Shown in pieces: positions 1-9,292 of a stretch of DNA of 64,000 nucleotides. Under the pieces are notes generated by a model. The model searched no databases and was not told the origin of the DNA. It saw only the letters and a program-made list of their open reading frames with translations. How positions within the stretch are numbered: position 1 is the stretch's first letter; the number at the start of each line of letters is the position of its first letter. This DNA is from an uncultured Bacteroidia bacterium. Lineage in GTDB: Bacteria; Bacteroidota; Bacteroidia; Bacteroidales; Prolixibacteraceae. Both the position numbers and the translations under genes were made by a program. The stretch is taken from positions 1-64,000 of the forward strand of contig CAIXCY010000064.1 of the NCBI GenBank assembly GCA_903918045.1, read 5' to 3'.

Positions 1-593
1 ATTTTGCGTGCATGAAGGTGGATTCCACCGTCGCTGTTTGATCGCGGAAAGCCATATTTCAGGTCACCTTTGATATGAAGTCCAATCGCTGCAAGCTGCG
101 CCCTGATTTGATGGTGACGGCCGGTATGCAGCTCAATTTCAATCAGGTGGAATTTATCGGATGAGCCTATATATCGGTAAGTCAGACTAGCTCTCTTTGA
201 CTCCTTCCGTTCATTGGGATAGGCAAACGACTTATTTTGCTTTGGATCACGGACAAGCCAATGATCGAGCTGTGCGGTTAATTGCTCCGGTTTCTTGTCT
301 ACCACAGCCCAGTAGGTTTTATGGATCGCCCGATCCTCCTTGAACAGTTCATTGAGTCTTGTCAGGGCTTTTGAAGTTCTGGCAAACAGAACTGCCCCGC
401 TGGTAGGTCTGTCGAGGCGGTGAGTTACACCCAGATAAACATTCCCGGGCTTATTGTAAAGCTCCCTGATATACTCCTTAACATCGTCCCCCAGTGTGCG
501 GTCGCCTGTCTTATCCCCCTGCACAATATCTCCGCACCGCTTGTTGATCGCAATGATATGATTATCTTCAAACAGAACTGAAAGCTGAGACAT
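1..593 (-). CDS. RluA-family RNA pseudouridine synthase, 3' end cut by window edge
   Basis: The reading frame opens at the ATG at 593 and runs off the left edge, giving about 197 residues. It carries the RluA-family catalytic motif HRLDRPTSG, whose Asp attacks the uracil ring, followed by VLFARTSKA. Before it are the family-typical ILFEDN-like opening and a KRCG stretch, and after it HTGRHHQIRAQL, which matches the family's conserved GRxHQIR element. It therefore isomerises uridines in rRNA or tRNA; which site cannot be told. It lies 171 bases downstream of panB on the same strand. There is no S4 domain before the catalytic domain, unlike the second RluA-type gene at 51.7 kb. Confidence 0.88.
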   Translation of the reverse strand, partial: MSQLSVLFEDNHIIAINKRCGDIVQGDKTGDRTLGDDVKEYIRELYNKPGNVYLGVTHRLDRPTSGAVLFARTSKALTRLNELFKEDRAIHKTYWAVVDKKPEQLTAQLDHWLVRDPKQNKSFAYPNERKESKRASLTYRYIGSSDKFHLIEIELHTGRHHQIRAQLAAIGLHIKGDLKYGFPRSNSDGGIHLHARK

Positions 594-764
594 TAAAAAA
601 TGGATTATAAGAAAAATATGGATGTTTATATATTCCGACTGGCAATTTTCGGCTGGCGGCTAGCTAAAACACTCCCGACTGGGCTCTTTTATCAAAATAT
701 GGGTTTACTATTATTCTACAATAATTCAGCCAGCTGCGATCAGCCAGAACCATTTTGTTCCGCT

Positions 765-1583
765 TTAGTCGTACTGTTCCTTTTCGTTGGGAAAATCGCG
801 CGATTTTACATCTGCAACGTAATTTCCAACTGCTCCTTTGATCTCGGCAGCAAGATTAAGATACCGGCGTAGAAAACGGGGGGAGAACTCCTGTGTCATG
901 CCCAGCATGTCATGAATTACCAGAACCTGGCCGTCAACACCTCCACCGGCGCCAATACCGATAATCGGAATCCTTAGCTCTTCAGCAACCTGTTTCCCAA
1001 GTTTTGCAGGTATTTTTTCAAGCACAATTGCGAAGCATCCTGCTTGTTCCAACAGATGTGCATCTTCCAGTAGTTTTTGGGCTTCAATCTCCTCCTTTGC
1101 CCGAACAGTGTATGTGCCATATTTATGAATTGACTGTGGCATCAGTCCCAGGTGACCCATTACCGGAATTCCGGCCAGCACAATCCGTTCAACCGATTCG
1201 ATGATCTCTTTACCCCCTTCGAGCTTAACGGCATCGGCATGGGTAATCTTCATGATTCGGATTGCTGAACTAAGTGCCTCGAGCGGATTTCCCTGGTAAG
1301 TCCCAAAGGGCATGTCTACGACAACCAAAGCTCTGGTAACCCCCTTTACAACGGACTTTCCGTGATAGATCATCTGGTCAAGTGTAATGGGGAGTGTAGT
1401 TTCATTTCCAGCCATTACATTCGAAGCTGAATCGCCCACAAGGATCACATCTATCCCCGCTTCATCAACCAGTTTGGCCATGCTGAAATCGTATGCAGTA
1501 AGCATCGAGATTTTCTCTCCATGCAATTTCATCTCCGCAAGAACATGGGTAGTTACCCTTTTTACCTCTTTTTGTACTGACAT
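765..1583 (-). CDS. panB: 3-methyl-2-oxobutanoate hydroxymethyltransferase (ketopantoate hydroxymethyltransferase)
   Basis: This cytosolic enzyme transfers a hydroxymethyl group from methylenetetrahydrofolate to 2-oxoisovalerate, the first step of pantothenate and CoA synthesis. The 272 residues match the family length. Recognisable parts are ILVGDSAS (metal-binding Asp near 51), [10 protein letters not shown] (Asp90), KLEGG near 120, GHLGLMPQ near 143 and the VLEKIPA segment with the likely catalytic Glu189. It ends with the conserved [21 protein letters not shown]. No panC or panD lies next to it. A possible -7 element (TACTTTTG read on the minus strand, 1615-1622) is about 30 bases upstream. 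Confidence 0.96.
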   Translation of the reverse strand: MSVQKEVKRVTTHVLAEMKLHGEKISMLTAYDFSMAKLVDEAGIDVILVGDSASNVMAGNETTLPITLDQMIYHGKSVVKGVTRALVVVDMPFGTYQGNPLEALSSAIRIMKITHADAVKLEGGKEIIESVERIVLAGIPVMGHLGLMPQSIHKYGTYTVRAKEEIEAQKLLEDAHLLEQAGCFAIVLEKIPAKLGKQVAEELRIPIIGIGAGGGVDGQVLVIHDMLGMTQEFSPRFLRRYLNLAAEIKGAVGNYVADVKSRDFPNEKEQYD

Positions 1584-1773
1584 AATTTTAGCTTCTACAT
1601 TGATAAATCCGCATCAAAAGTAGAAAAATCGATGGATCTGCAGAGCTAATTATTAGTTTTCGTTCGGCAAATAACCTAAATCGGAAAAATATTTACCCGC
1701 AAGGATATAATAGCTTATATTACACCAATGTTAGCATTTTCGTGCAACTCATTCGGATTGGGTAGCATCGTAA

Positions 1774-1829
1774 AAAGAATCACGCAAAGACGCTAAGAAA
1801 TAAAACTTTGCGGCTTTGCGTGATTCTTT
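1774..1829. repeat. 16-bp perfect inverted repeat with CGCAAAG/CTTTGCG core
   Basis: The arms at 1774-1789 and 1814-1829 (AAAGAATCACGCAAAG and its complement) are perfectly complementary and enclose 24 bases that contain a further CGC/GCG pairing. It lies between panB and the DUF5009 gene, just past the latter's stop codon. It could end that transcript, although no long T-run follows on the minus strand. The CGCAAAGACGC wording resembles short dispersed palindromes seen in many bacterial genomes, so it may be a repeat-family member that also acts as a terminator. Confidence 0.7.
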
Positions 1830-1843
1830 AATGTTATCTGAAA

Positions 1844-2980
1844 TTAAACCCGGAGGAAAATTTTCTTCTGATATAAGTAATAGAGGAGTAACCATTCCAG
1901 GACAATCGCTCCAAGAAGCTCAACCCATGGTCCCATTGGAAGGGCGGTAAAACCAAGGAAAAAATGGGAGGCATGATCAAAATCGATAATTGAGTGACCC
2001 AGATATATGGTGATCGAATTCATGCCAATTACTTTAAAGAACAAAATCTTATAAGAAAATATGCCATGAGTCCAGTCTTTTACATCGATGGAAAAATAGA
2101 ACAAGGATAATAACATTGCACTAATCCCTGCTGCCAGCATATTGAATGGAACGGTCCAGCATGCCTTGATAATCGGATAAAATGGAGATAGCAGAAGGGC
2201 AACAGCCACTAATGCTGCTCCTCCAACTGCCAGTGTAGCCGCTTTTCGTTGAGAGGCAGGCTCGCCATCACGCAGAACCGACCCGGCTAAAGCGCCCATC
2301 AACGTAACTGTGATTGCTGAAACAATGCACAATAACCCTTCCGGATCATAGACTGTACCGTGTAATCTTCCGGGCATCAACATGCGATCGAGCCATGCAT
2401 TAATATTCCACTGCTGATCCAGTAAGAGGCCTGCACCATGTCCAGGAACCGGCACAACGAGCTGAAGAATAGCAATTCCTGCCATTATACCAACCAACCA
2501 CGCAACCCGTGTTTTAAAAGATTTTGTATATAATACGATAGTTGCAGCAAACAGATATCCAAGACCAATTTGTCCAAGAACACTGGCGATACGCATGTCT
2601 GAGATACCATCAAAATCACGCCGTAAATTACCGTTGTAGATAATTCCTAAAATAACCAGCAGTATACCTCTCCGTAATATTTTATTAAACAGCAGTTTTC
2701 GGTTTACCCCCTGCTCAACCTTTGCGGTAACTGCATAAGGGATAGCCACCCCTGAAATAAACATAAACATCGGAAATATCAGATCTTCAAAATGAAATCC
2801 TTCCCAGCTAACATGCTCAAGCTGAGCTGCAAGAACATTCATCCAGCCCCAGTTCGTCCCTTTGGCCCAGGCTGCAATCAAACTACCTCCACCCACTATC
2901 CATAACATGTCAAATCCGCGCAATACGTCCAGCGATTGCAGTCGTTCCGACAACTTCGTTTCACTTTTTTTTGTTTTCAT
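1844..2980 (-). CDS. DUF5009 / heparan-alpha-glucosaminide N-acetyltransferase-like membrane protein
   Basis: A 378-residue inner-membrane protein with about ten hydrophobic segments. It has the features of the bacterial relatives of lysosomal HGSNAT: SLDVLRGFDM near the N terminus, FEDLIFPMFMFISGVAIPYA in the second segment, a basic LRRGILL motif, and GMNSITIYLGHSIIDF near the C terminus. Relatives are thought to move acetyl groups across the membrane onto amino sugars; the substrate here is unknown. A good Bacteroidota promoter lies directly upstream (3014-3043). No sugar-use genes adjoin it, so its role is left open. Confidence 0.82.
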   Translation of the reverse strand: MKTKKSETKLSERLQSLDVLRGFDMLWIVGGGSLIAAWAKGTNWGWMNVLAAQLEHVSWEGFHFEDLIFPMFMFISGVAIPYAVTAKVEQGVNRKLLFNKILRRGILLVILGIIYNGNLRRDFDGISDMRIASVLGQIGLGYLFAATIVLYTKSFKTRVAWLVGIMAGIAILQLVVPVPGHGAGLLLDQQWNINAWLDRMLMPGRLHGTVYDPEGLLCIVSAITVTLMGALAGSVLRDGEPASQRKAATLAVGGAALVAVALLLSPFYPIIKACWTVPFNMLAAGISAMLLSLFYFSIDVKDWTHGIFSYKILFFKVIGMNSITIYLGHSIIDFDHASHFFLGFTALPMGPWVELLGAIVLEWLLLYYLYQKKIFLRV

Positions 2981-3013
2981 TTACGTCTATTTATGGGATT
3001 AAAATTGTTCGTT

Positions 3014-3043
3014 CAAAGTTATAAATTTTGACATACGTTGCAA
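3014..3043 (-). promoter_or_regulatory. Bacteroidota-type promoter for the DUF5009 gene
   Basis: Read on the minus strand the sequence gives TTG (3041-3043), 19 bases, then TAACTTTG (3014-3021). This matches the -33/-7 consensus TTTG-N19-21-TAnnTTTG used by the primary sigma factor of this phylum. The start codon lies about 34 bases downstream. Confidence 0.6.
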
Positions 3044-3251
3044 GTTTGAACCCCTTTTGTTTTCAAATATATTTAAAGCTATATCGTTTTAGTGCACGAT
3101 GTAAGTCTGGATCCGGAAGGTAACGGAATATTTTGCTGTCACCCACTGGCAATTGTTTAATGATTTCCTCCCTACTAAAGCCTTTCGTGGATCAGTGAAT
3201 TTTCATTCTTTCTTTTCATTTTCTGACGCGACCAGGTTTGTTCTGTCGTTT

Positions 3252-3268
3252 TGTCACAAAAGGTGACA
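3252..3268. promoter_or_regulatory. Inverted repeat TGTCAC-N5-GTGACA upstream of dnaK
   Basis: A perfect 6-5-6 inverted repeat lies about 140 bases before the dnaK start, in the 425-base gap between the DUF5009 gene and dnaK. The gap holds no convincing gene. The symmetry and spacing suit a dimeric DNA-binding protein. It is not the CIRCE element that HrcA binds. Confidence 0.5.
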
Positions 3269-3322
3269 CCCAGGATCGCGACCGGTCATTTTCTTATGCC
3301 ATTATTACCAAATAAAGCGTTT

Positions 3323-3346
3323 TGCCAAACTTGGCACAACGATTGG
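3323..3346 (+). promoter_or_regulatory. Palindrome TGCCAA-AC-TTGGCA overlapping a sigma-54-like -24/-12 pair, upstream of dnaK
   Basis: The palindrome occupies 3323-3336. Its right arm continues into TGGCAC (3332-3337), five bases, then TTGG (3343-3346). This differs from the sigma-54 consensus TGGCAC-N5-TTGC at one core base. No TAnnTTTG element is seen between here and the dnaK start at 3406. The site may be a dnaK promoter or operator; which one is not decided by the sequence. Confidence 0.4.
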
Positions 3347-3405
3347 TGAGGTAAGATTAATCGTAAAAATATTGAATCAACAGTTTTAAATATAACTATA
3401 AAAAA

Positions 3406-5328
3406 ATGGGAAAGATTATTGGAATTGACTTAGGAACAACCAACTCCTGTGTTGCCGTAATGGAAGGCAACGAACCGGTGGTGATCCCCAACAGCGAAGG
3501 GAAACGTACGACCCCATCCGTTGTCGCATTTGTTGAAAACAGCGAACGCAAGGTTGGAGATCCTGCTAAACGTCAGGCGATTACAAACCCTGCAAAAACG
3601 ATATCCTCAATCAAACGGTTTATGGGCGAGCCCTATACCAATCTCTCAAAAGAGATCAGCAGAGTCCCTTTTTCTGTGATCCAGGGAGATCATGATACCC
3701 CACGGGTGAAAATTGACGACCGTTTTTATTCTCCTCAGGAGATTTCAGCAATGGTTCTTCAGAAAATGAAGAAAACAGCTGAGGATTATCTTGGACAAGA
3801 AGTTACAGAGGCTGTTATAACGGTCCCTGCCTATTTCAATGATTCACAACGTCAGGCAACCAAAGAAGCGGGTGAGATTGCCGGCTTAAAAGTACGTCGT
3901 ATCATCAACGAACCGACTGCCGCTTCATTGGCTTATGGTCTAGACAAGATGCACAAGGATATGAAAATCGCTGTTTTTGACCTCGGAGGTGGAACATTTG
4001 ATATTTCTATTCTTGAACTTGGCGATGGCGTTTTTGAAGTTAAATCAACTGATGGAGATACCCACCTTGGTGGAGATGATTTCGACCAGGCGATTGTAGA
4101 CTGGCTTACCGATGAGTTCAAAAAAGATGAAGGTGTAGACCTGCATAAAGATGCTATGGCCCTACAACGTCTGAAAGAGGCTGCAGAAAAGGCCAAAATT
4201 GAGCTTTCAAGTTCAACGCAGACCGAAATCAATCTTCCATATATTATGCCAGTTAACGGAGTGCCAAAGCACCTTGTTAAATCACTTACCCGTGCCAAAT
4301 TCGAACAATTATGCGACAAGCTCATCAATGCAACGATGGAACCTTGCCGTAAAGCATTACAGAATGCAGGCATGACTATCAAAGATATTGATGAAGTGAT
4401 TCTTGTCGGTGGTTCAACACGTATTCCTGCCATTCAGGAAAAAGTTCAGAGCTTTTTCGGAAAAGCCCCTTCAAAAGGGGTGAACCCCGACGAAGTAGTT
4501 GCCATTGGAGCAGCCATTCAGGGTGGTGTTCTTTCAGGTGAGGTAACCGATGTATTATTACTCGATGTGACTCCCCTCTCTTTGGGTATTGAAACAATGG
4601 GTGGTGTGATGACAAAACTCATCGAAGCCAATACAACAATCCCAACAAAAAAAGCAGAAACTTTTACTACTGCCGCAGATAGTCAGCCATCAGTTGAGAT
4701 CCATGTTCTTCAGGGTGAAAGACCAATGGCTTCCGGAAATAAAACGATTGGTCGTTTCCATCTCGACGGACTTCCACCTGCACCACGTGGTGTTCCACAG
4801 ATTGAAGTTGCTTTTGACATCGATGCCAATGGTATTCTTCATGTTACGGCAAAAGACAAGGCAACCAATAAGGAACAGTCTATCCGCATTGAAGCGACAA
4901 CAGGTCTGACCGAAGAGGAAATCAGAAGGATGCGAGACGAAGCTGCAGCAAATGCAGAATCGGATCAAAAGGCAAAAGAGAAAGTTGAAAAACTCAATCA
5001 TGCCGACACTCTGATTTTCCAGACCGAGAAACAGTTAAAAGAGTTTGGAGACAAACTTCCCGCTGATAAAAAAGGTCCGATCGAAGCCGCATTAGCGAAA
5101 TTGAAAGAGGCGCATAAAGTTCAGGATATCGCAGGTATTGATGCGGCAACCACTGAATTGAATACCGTGTTCCAGGCTGCATCACAGGAGATGTACAATG
5201 CGGCAAGTGCGCAAGGCGGACCGGAAGGTGCTGCAGGCGGAGGACATCAGGGAAATCCCGGAGCTCAGCAACCAGGTCCCAAAGGGGACGGTGAAGTAAC
5301 CGATGTTGACTTTGAAGAGGTGAAGTAA
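3406..5328 (+). CDS. dnaK: Hsp70 chaperone DnaK
   Basis: The cytosolic Hsp70 folds and disaggregates proteins in an ATP cycle with DnaJ and GrpE. The 640 residues are full length: [10 protein letters not shown] phosphate-1 motif at 4-13, FDLGGGTFD near 190, LVGGSTRIP near 335, a substrate-binding domain ending near residue 505, then the helical lid and a Gly/Gln-rich tail ending in DVDFEEVK. dnaJ and grpE are not beside it. The gene stands alone with a strong terminator 30 bases after its stop and two palindromes upstream, which suggests its own stress control. Confidence 0.99.
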   Translation: MGKIIGIDLGTTNSCVAVMEGNEPVVIPNSEGKRTTPSVVAFVENSERKVGDPAKRQAITNPAKTISSIKRFMGEPYTNLSKEISRVPFSVIQGDHDTPRVKIDDRFYSPQEISAMVLQKMKKTAEDYLGQEVTEAVITVPAYFNDSQRQATKEAGEIAGLKVRRIINEPTAASLAYGLDKMHKDMKIAVFDLGGGTFDISILELGDGVFEVKSTDGDTHLGGDDFDQAIVDWLTDEFKKDEGVDLHKDAMALQRLKEAAEKAKIELSSSTQTEINLPYIMPVNGVPKHLVKSLTRAKFEQLCDKLINATMEPCRKALQNAGMTIKDIDEVILVGGSTRIPAIQEKVQSFFGKAPSKGVNPDEVVAIGAAIQGGVLSGEVTDVLLLDVTPLSLGIETMGGVMTKLIEANTTIPTKKAETFTTAADSQPSVEIHVLQGERPMASGNKTIGRFHLDGLPPAPRGVPQIEVAFDIDANGILHVTAKDKATNKEQSIRIEATTGLTEEEIRRMRDEAAANAESDQKAKEKVEKLNHADTLIFQTEKQLKEFGDKLPADKKGPIEAALAKLKEAHKVQDIAGIDAATTELNTVFQAASQEMYNAASAQGGPEGAAGGGHQGNPGAQQPGPKGDGEVTDVDFEEVK

Positions 5329-5357
5329 GGCCCATTAAAAACCTCAATCAAAATAAT

Positions 5358-5396
5358 AAAGTTGCAGTAAATTAATTATTTACTGCAACTTTTCTT
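5358..5396 (+). terminator. Rho-independent terminator after dnaK
   Basis: Arms at 5358-5371 and 5379-5392 form a perfect 14-bp stem (AAAGTTGCAGTAAA and its complement) around a 7-base loop. The T-rich run TTTCTTTTT continues at the 3' side, and the hairpin starts 30 bases past the dnaK stop. Confidence 0.85.
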
Positions 5397-5453
5397 TTTA
5401 AATGAATTATTAAGTTCGATATTTGATCAAGCAAAATATGATTTTTTTGCACC

Positions 5454-5511
5454 TTGACAGTGCATTTTCTGTCAATAAGCGCACTATTAAAGTGCATATT
5501 TATTACATTTG
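5454..5511 (+). promoter_or_regulatory. Promoter region with two inverted repeats before the AAA ATPase gene
   Basis: TTGACAG (5454-5460), eight bases and CTGTCAA (5469-5475) form a perfect repeat. GCACT (5481-5485), five bases and AGTGC (5491-5495) form a second. AGTGCAT occurs as a direct repeat within the pair. A -7-like TACATTTG lies at 5504-5511, 17 bases before the start codon, so the repeats sit where a repressor would block the promoter. No good -33 element is visible. Confidence 0.5.
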
Positions 5512-5527
5512 CAGAAAATAAACCGCT

Positions 5528-6697
5528 ATGGACAAATTATTTGAACAGTTTAAGAAGCTTTTAAGAGAGACCGATACCGGTTTCTTCCGCTACATTTATG
5601 CTGAAATGAATTGGAAAAGTCGTATGATTGGACTTACTGGTCCACGTGGCGTTGGAAAAACTACGCTGGTTTTACAGCATATTAAAAAGAATCTGGATCC
5701 TGCTGAGACGCTTTATGTAACTGCGGAGGACTTTTATTTTGCCGACAACAGGCTGATTGATTTAGCCGGTGATTTTGTAAAGCGCGGTGGAAAATACCTG
5801 TTTATAGATGAAATACATAAATACAAAGACTGGGCTAAAGAACTAAAACTGATATATGATTATCATCCGGAACTGTATGTTGTGTTTACCGGTTCTTCGG
5901 TATTGGATATCAAAAAGGGAGCCTCAGATTTAAGTCGCAGAGCTGTAATGTATAATATGCAAGGATTGTCTTTCAGGGAGTATTTGCAATTGTTTCATCA
6001 AATGACTGTTCAGCCGTATTCTTTGGAAGAAATTCTGGGTCATAAAGCCGAACTTCCCGGAGTAAAACATCCATTGCCTTTATTTGAAGATTATCTGAAA
6101 AAAGGGTATTATCCTTTTGCATTAGAGGAAGGATTTGATATGAAATTACAACAGATTGTTAATCAAACTTTGGAAACAGATATTCCGTTGTATGCCGGGA
6201 TGAATGTGTCCACTGGCAGAAAATTGAAGCAATTGCTGGCCATTATTGCTAAAAGTGTGCCGTTTAAGCCCAATATGACATGTATAGCAACTGCACTTTC
6301 CGCAAGCCGGAATAACATAACTGATTATTGTCTGTATATTGAAGAAGCCGGAATGATAGCACAACTAAGGGATTCTACCGGAGGAATAAGGGGGTTGGGC
6401 AAGGTGGATAAAATTTATCTTGACAATAGTAATTTGATTTACAGTTTAGCAAACGAGAACTCTAATGCAGGGAACATAAGAGAAACATTATTTCTGAATC
6501 AGCTTAGAGTAAATTATGACGTAATAGTATCCCCTATAGCTGATTTTCGGATTGGTGATTATACGTTTGAAGTTGGTGGAAAAAACAAAGGATTGAAGCA
6601 AATCCAAGGTATGGAAAATGCCTTTATCGTAAGAGATGACATTGAACTTGGATATTTGAACACTATACCACTCTGGCAGTTTGGCCTAACATACTAA
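5528..6697 (+). CDS. AAA-family ATPase with C-terminal DUF4143 region
   Basis: A 389-residue cytosolic P-loop ATPase of the AAA_14/DUF4143 type. Walker A is GPRGVGKT at 38-45, Walker B LFIDEIH at 91-97, and a sensor-like VFTGSS lies near 119-124, followed by SRRAVMYNMQGLSFREYL, which is conserved in this family. The C-terminal half contains the nuclease-like DUF4143 fold region ending YLNTIPLWQF. These proteins are widespread, often in variable copy number and linked to mobile or defence-like loci; their function is not known. It has its own promoter region with inverted repeats and no same-strand partner, so it is probably monocistronic. Confidence 0.85.
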   Translation: MDKLFEQFKKLLRETDTGFFRYIYAEMNWKSRMIGLTGPRGVGKTTLVLQHIKKNLDPAETLYVTAEDFYFADNRLIDLAGDFVKRGGKYLFIDEIHKYKDWAKELKLIYDYHPELYVVFTGSSVLDIKKGASDLSRRAVMYNMQGLSFREYLQLFHQMTVQPYSLEEILGHKAELPGVKHPLPLFEDYLKKGYYPFALEEGFDMKLQQIVNQTLETDIPLYAGMNVSTGRKLKQLLAIIAKSVPFKPNMTCIATALSASRNNITDYCLYIEEAGMIAQLRDSTGGIRGLGKVDKIYLDNSNLIYSLANENSNAGNIRETLFLNQLRVNYDVIVSPIADFRIGDYTFEVGGKNKGLKQIQGMENAFIVRDDIELGYLNTIPLWQFGLTY

Positions 6698-6760
6698 ACT
6701 AATCATAATCAATACAATAAATAGATATAGAGGCCGACATTAACCGATCGGGCAGTTTTT

Positions 6761-8074
6761 TCACCTTTTGACTGAATTGATTGTCCGGAATCCAACCAGT
6801 TTATCATACCTGGAGGAGAAGCTGTGGTAATAAACAAATATCTGGTAATCGTTTTCGGTTTCTACATGACTTCCCTCTAGCAGGGTGTTATCAATCCGGT
6901 TATCCCCGTTTGACACGTAAACGTATTGATAATCGTAAAACCCCTGTTTAACCGATAATGCCCCTTCGTATCGTTTAAGCTCATAATTCCATTTCATTTC
7001 GTTGACCGGAAGACATTGCCAATCAGATAACCCTCCAAAAATATAAATACGACCACCCGACAAAGGTTCTGCCATCTCCAGCGAAAAATGGACCTGAATG
7101 TAATCGGACTCAAGGTCCGGATCATTGGCGCGGTTATTTTTCACAAGGAAACGACCGTTCATATCATTTTCCGTAAGATAGTCAGTAGTCCTGCGAATCT
7201 GATCGGGTCTTAAAGTAACATGATAAACCTGATCAGCAAATTCGGTATTTATGACTCCTAATCCATTAATCCGTAGATCTTTGGAATCAAAATTCCGGAA
7301 CTCGTTACCACCCGGAAAGATATTCTCACGGCTAAGATCGTAAATTAGTTGGTTATCCCGTACAAACATCGGTTTTAGCCTGGTAAGACAATTGTCTGCG
7401 CGGGAATTCTGCATCAACAACACATTGACCTCCGTATGCGGATCCAAAATGTTCATGTGGGAATAATCTATCGTAAAATCAATTTCCTGATCACGACCCT
7501 TGTATCCTTCAAAGGTCGATTTCTTCACCTCTCCCCGGATATCCGTCAGTGGCTCAAGTACATAAAAACGCCTTGTCAGAACGGGAGTGGCCCTGTTTGC
7601 CTCATCAAAAACGGAAAGCAGATAATTGCCTGAAATCAGGAACTTAACCTGCTCATTAGGAAGATTTAACTGGTAATTTGTATACTTTACAGTGGTATTG
7701 ACCGACGGGGCATAATCGTTTATCGGGTTATCAGTAAAACCTTCCATATATTCCGAGGGCAACAACCTGGAAGCGTTCCATGCTGCATCACAATGGGAAA
7801 TTGTATAATAAAAATTGGTTGTCTCCCCGGATAATTCATCAAACTTCAGAATAAGTTGCTGATCAGTCCCAAGGTCAAGAACCGGTTGGGAAAACTCCCA
7901 TCCCTTTCTGAAAAATTCAACAGTATGAATATTTTCGCGATAAACAGTATTTGTCATTGGAGTTGGACCATCTCCCGGAATCACCGCAACCGCCATCAGC
8001 CGAAAGAGCTGCAAGGCTAAAGACAGCGAAATGATCTTAAAGTAAAACCCTGAACGGTAATGCTGATATGACAT
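6761..8074 (-). CDS. Type IX secretion system plug protein (DUF5103)
   Basis: A 437-residue exported protein with an N-terminal hydrophobic signal (KIISLSLALQLFRLMAVAV). It then has the DUF5103 features: an N-terminal beta domain with YYTISHCDAAWNAS and SEYMEGF, a RRFYVLEP linker, and an Ig-like C-terminal half with IYIFGGLSDW and GFYDYQYVY. Family members are known as the plug that closes the periplasmic side of the SprA translocon in the type IX secretion system. Its presence implies the organism has T9SS, although no other T9SS gene is in the window. The DUF3810 gene lies 96 bases upstream on the same strand. Confidence 0.85.
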   Translation of the reverse strand: MSYQHYRSGFYFKIISLSLALQLFRLMAVAVIPGDGPTPMTNTVYRENIHTVEFFRKGWEFSQPVLDLGTDQQLILKFDELSGETTNFYYTISHCDAAWNASRLLPSEYMEGFTDNPINDYAPSVNTTVKYTNYQLNLPNEQVKFLISGNYLLSVFDEANRATPVLTRRFYVLEPLTDIRGEVKKSTFEGYKGRDQEIDFTIDYSHMNILDPHTEVNVLLMQNSRADNCLTRLKPMFVRDNQLIYDLSRENIFPGGNEFRNFDSKDLRINGLGVINTEFADQVYHVTLRPDQIRRTTDYLTENDMNGRFLVKNNRANDPDLESDYIQVHFSLEMAEPLSGGRIYIFGGLSDWQCLPVNEMKWNYELKRYEGALSVKQGFYDYQYVYVSNGDNRIDNTLLEGSHVETENDYQIFVYYHSFSSRYDKLVGFRTINSVKR

Positions 8075-8170
8075 TATTCTTAATTTTTTGAAAGATATTA
8101 ATTATTCATCCCCTACGAAATTCTGCACATCCTATAAATCCAAGGTCCAAAATCCGTTTTATGAACTAAA

Positions 8171-9292
8171 TCATTCCGTTTTTTTGGATTTTCGATTTTC
8201 ATTATGGTACCAGCTCATCACCAGCCCAACGACCTGGTTATAATTTCTCACCCCCTCTTCAATATGATTTGTTTTAAGGTACGCGTTATTTGCCGCAGTC
8301 TGAACCTGATCCAGCGTCCGGTTTTGCAGTCCTTGCCAGTGATGGCGCTGAAACCGAAGATCGAATATTACTGGCTTTTCAATCTTTCGGATAAAAGCTT
8401 TCGAATCCTTCAAACTTGCTCCGTCGGAGAGGAAATAGACCAGGAGATTCACATATCCCGAATATTGCAACCGCTGGTCTGAAGAGGTTGTGCAAACAAT
8501 AAAAGCTGCCAGATTTGCTTCTGCTTCATTAGTGATTCCGAATTGATGTGCCTTCTCATGGGCCAGTACAAAAGGGTACTCCATGGGAAGCAGGTAATAA
8601 TTCAAATGGACTTCATTAAAAAATGGACCGAAATAACCACTCACACCCGATTTTGCAAAGAAAGAGCTAAACAACATCGTTTTTGGACGTCGTAAACCGT
8701 TTGGGTAATCGATTCCTAATACCATGCTGTTTTTAAGGTACGACTCTTCAATCAATCGGTCAATTAAAGGATAATCATCCGGTGAAATTGAAATATGACT
8801 CAAATTGGTGTGAAGGATCATCGAATCGAGCCGGTCTCGAAAAAGCGCCTCCTCCGCCTTAGGTTTTTCCCATCCGTTTCGCAATTCCAGTTTAGGTCGG
8901 AAATAATTAAATCCCCATACCAGGTAGAAAAGGGTATAAAGCAAAGCCATAAGCTGAGCTATTCGCAAAAGCAGCCGGCTCAACTTAATCTTACGGAAAA
9001 GGACGAGTAAGATTCCAGTAATTACAGATAATACGGTCATTAGCCAAAAAATATCCCATAGCGAGAAGGGTATCCGATTACTTAGCGAGGAGAACCCTGC
9101 CGCGATAAACGGATATATCCCTCTGGAATAATAATAATCAATTGGTTGCGATTCCCTCACTGCAAATCCGACGCCCAAAAAGGTAATTGCCGCGAATAGA
9201 AAAGGGCAGCCACTGAGAATAATTCGCCTCAGACCCGTTTGTGAGCCGTTTTTAATGGTCTCGGTTATTCGGAATGCCAATTTTTTAAACAT
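8171..9292 (-). CDS. DUF3810 membrane protein, putative zinc metallopeptidase
   Basis: A 373-residue protein with three hydrophobic segments in the first 130 residues (about 24-44, 80-99 and 110-127), then a soluble domain. That domain carries HEKAH at 245-249, an HExxH zinc site, followed by EAEANLAAFIVC, which supplies a plausible third ligand. This is the pattern of the DUF3810 family, common in Bacteroidota. The active site is likely to face the periplasm, but no substrate is known. The divergent xseA gene starts about 100 bases away. Confidence 0.82.
   Translation of the reverse strand: MFKKLAFRITETIKNGSQTGLRRIILSGCPFLFAAITFLGVGFAVRESQPIDYYYSRGIYPFIAAGFSSLSNRIPFSLWDIFWLMTVLSVITGILLVLFRKIKLSRLLLRIAQLMALLYTLFYLVWGFNYFRPKLELRNGWEKPKAEEALFRDRLDSMILHTNLSHISISPDDYPLIDRLIEESYLKNSMVLGIDYPNGLRRPKTMLFSSFFAKSGVSGYFGPFFNEVHLNYYLLPMEYPFVLAHEKAHQFGITNEAEANLAAFIVCTTSSDQRLQYSGYVNLLVYFLSDGASLKDSKAFIRKIEKPVIFDLRFQRHHWQGLQNRTLDQVQTAANNAYLKTNHIEEGVRNYNQVVGLVMSWYHNENRKSKKTE

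Noticed and set aside
600-872. 90-codon open frame on the plus strand overlapping the 3' end of panB
   Set aside because: It runs from the intergenic gap into antisense panB sequence and encodes no recognisable domain.
3933-4433. 166-codon open frame on the minus strand inside dnaK
   Set aside because: Antisense open frames within dnaK are common by codon composition; the sense gene is certain.
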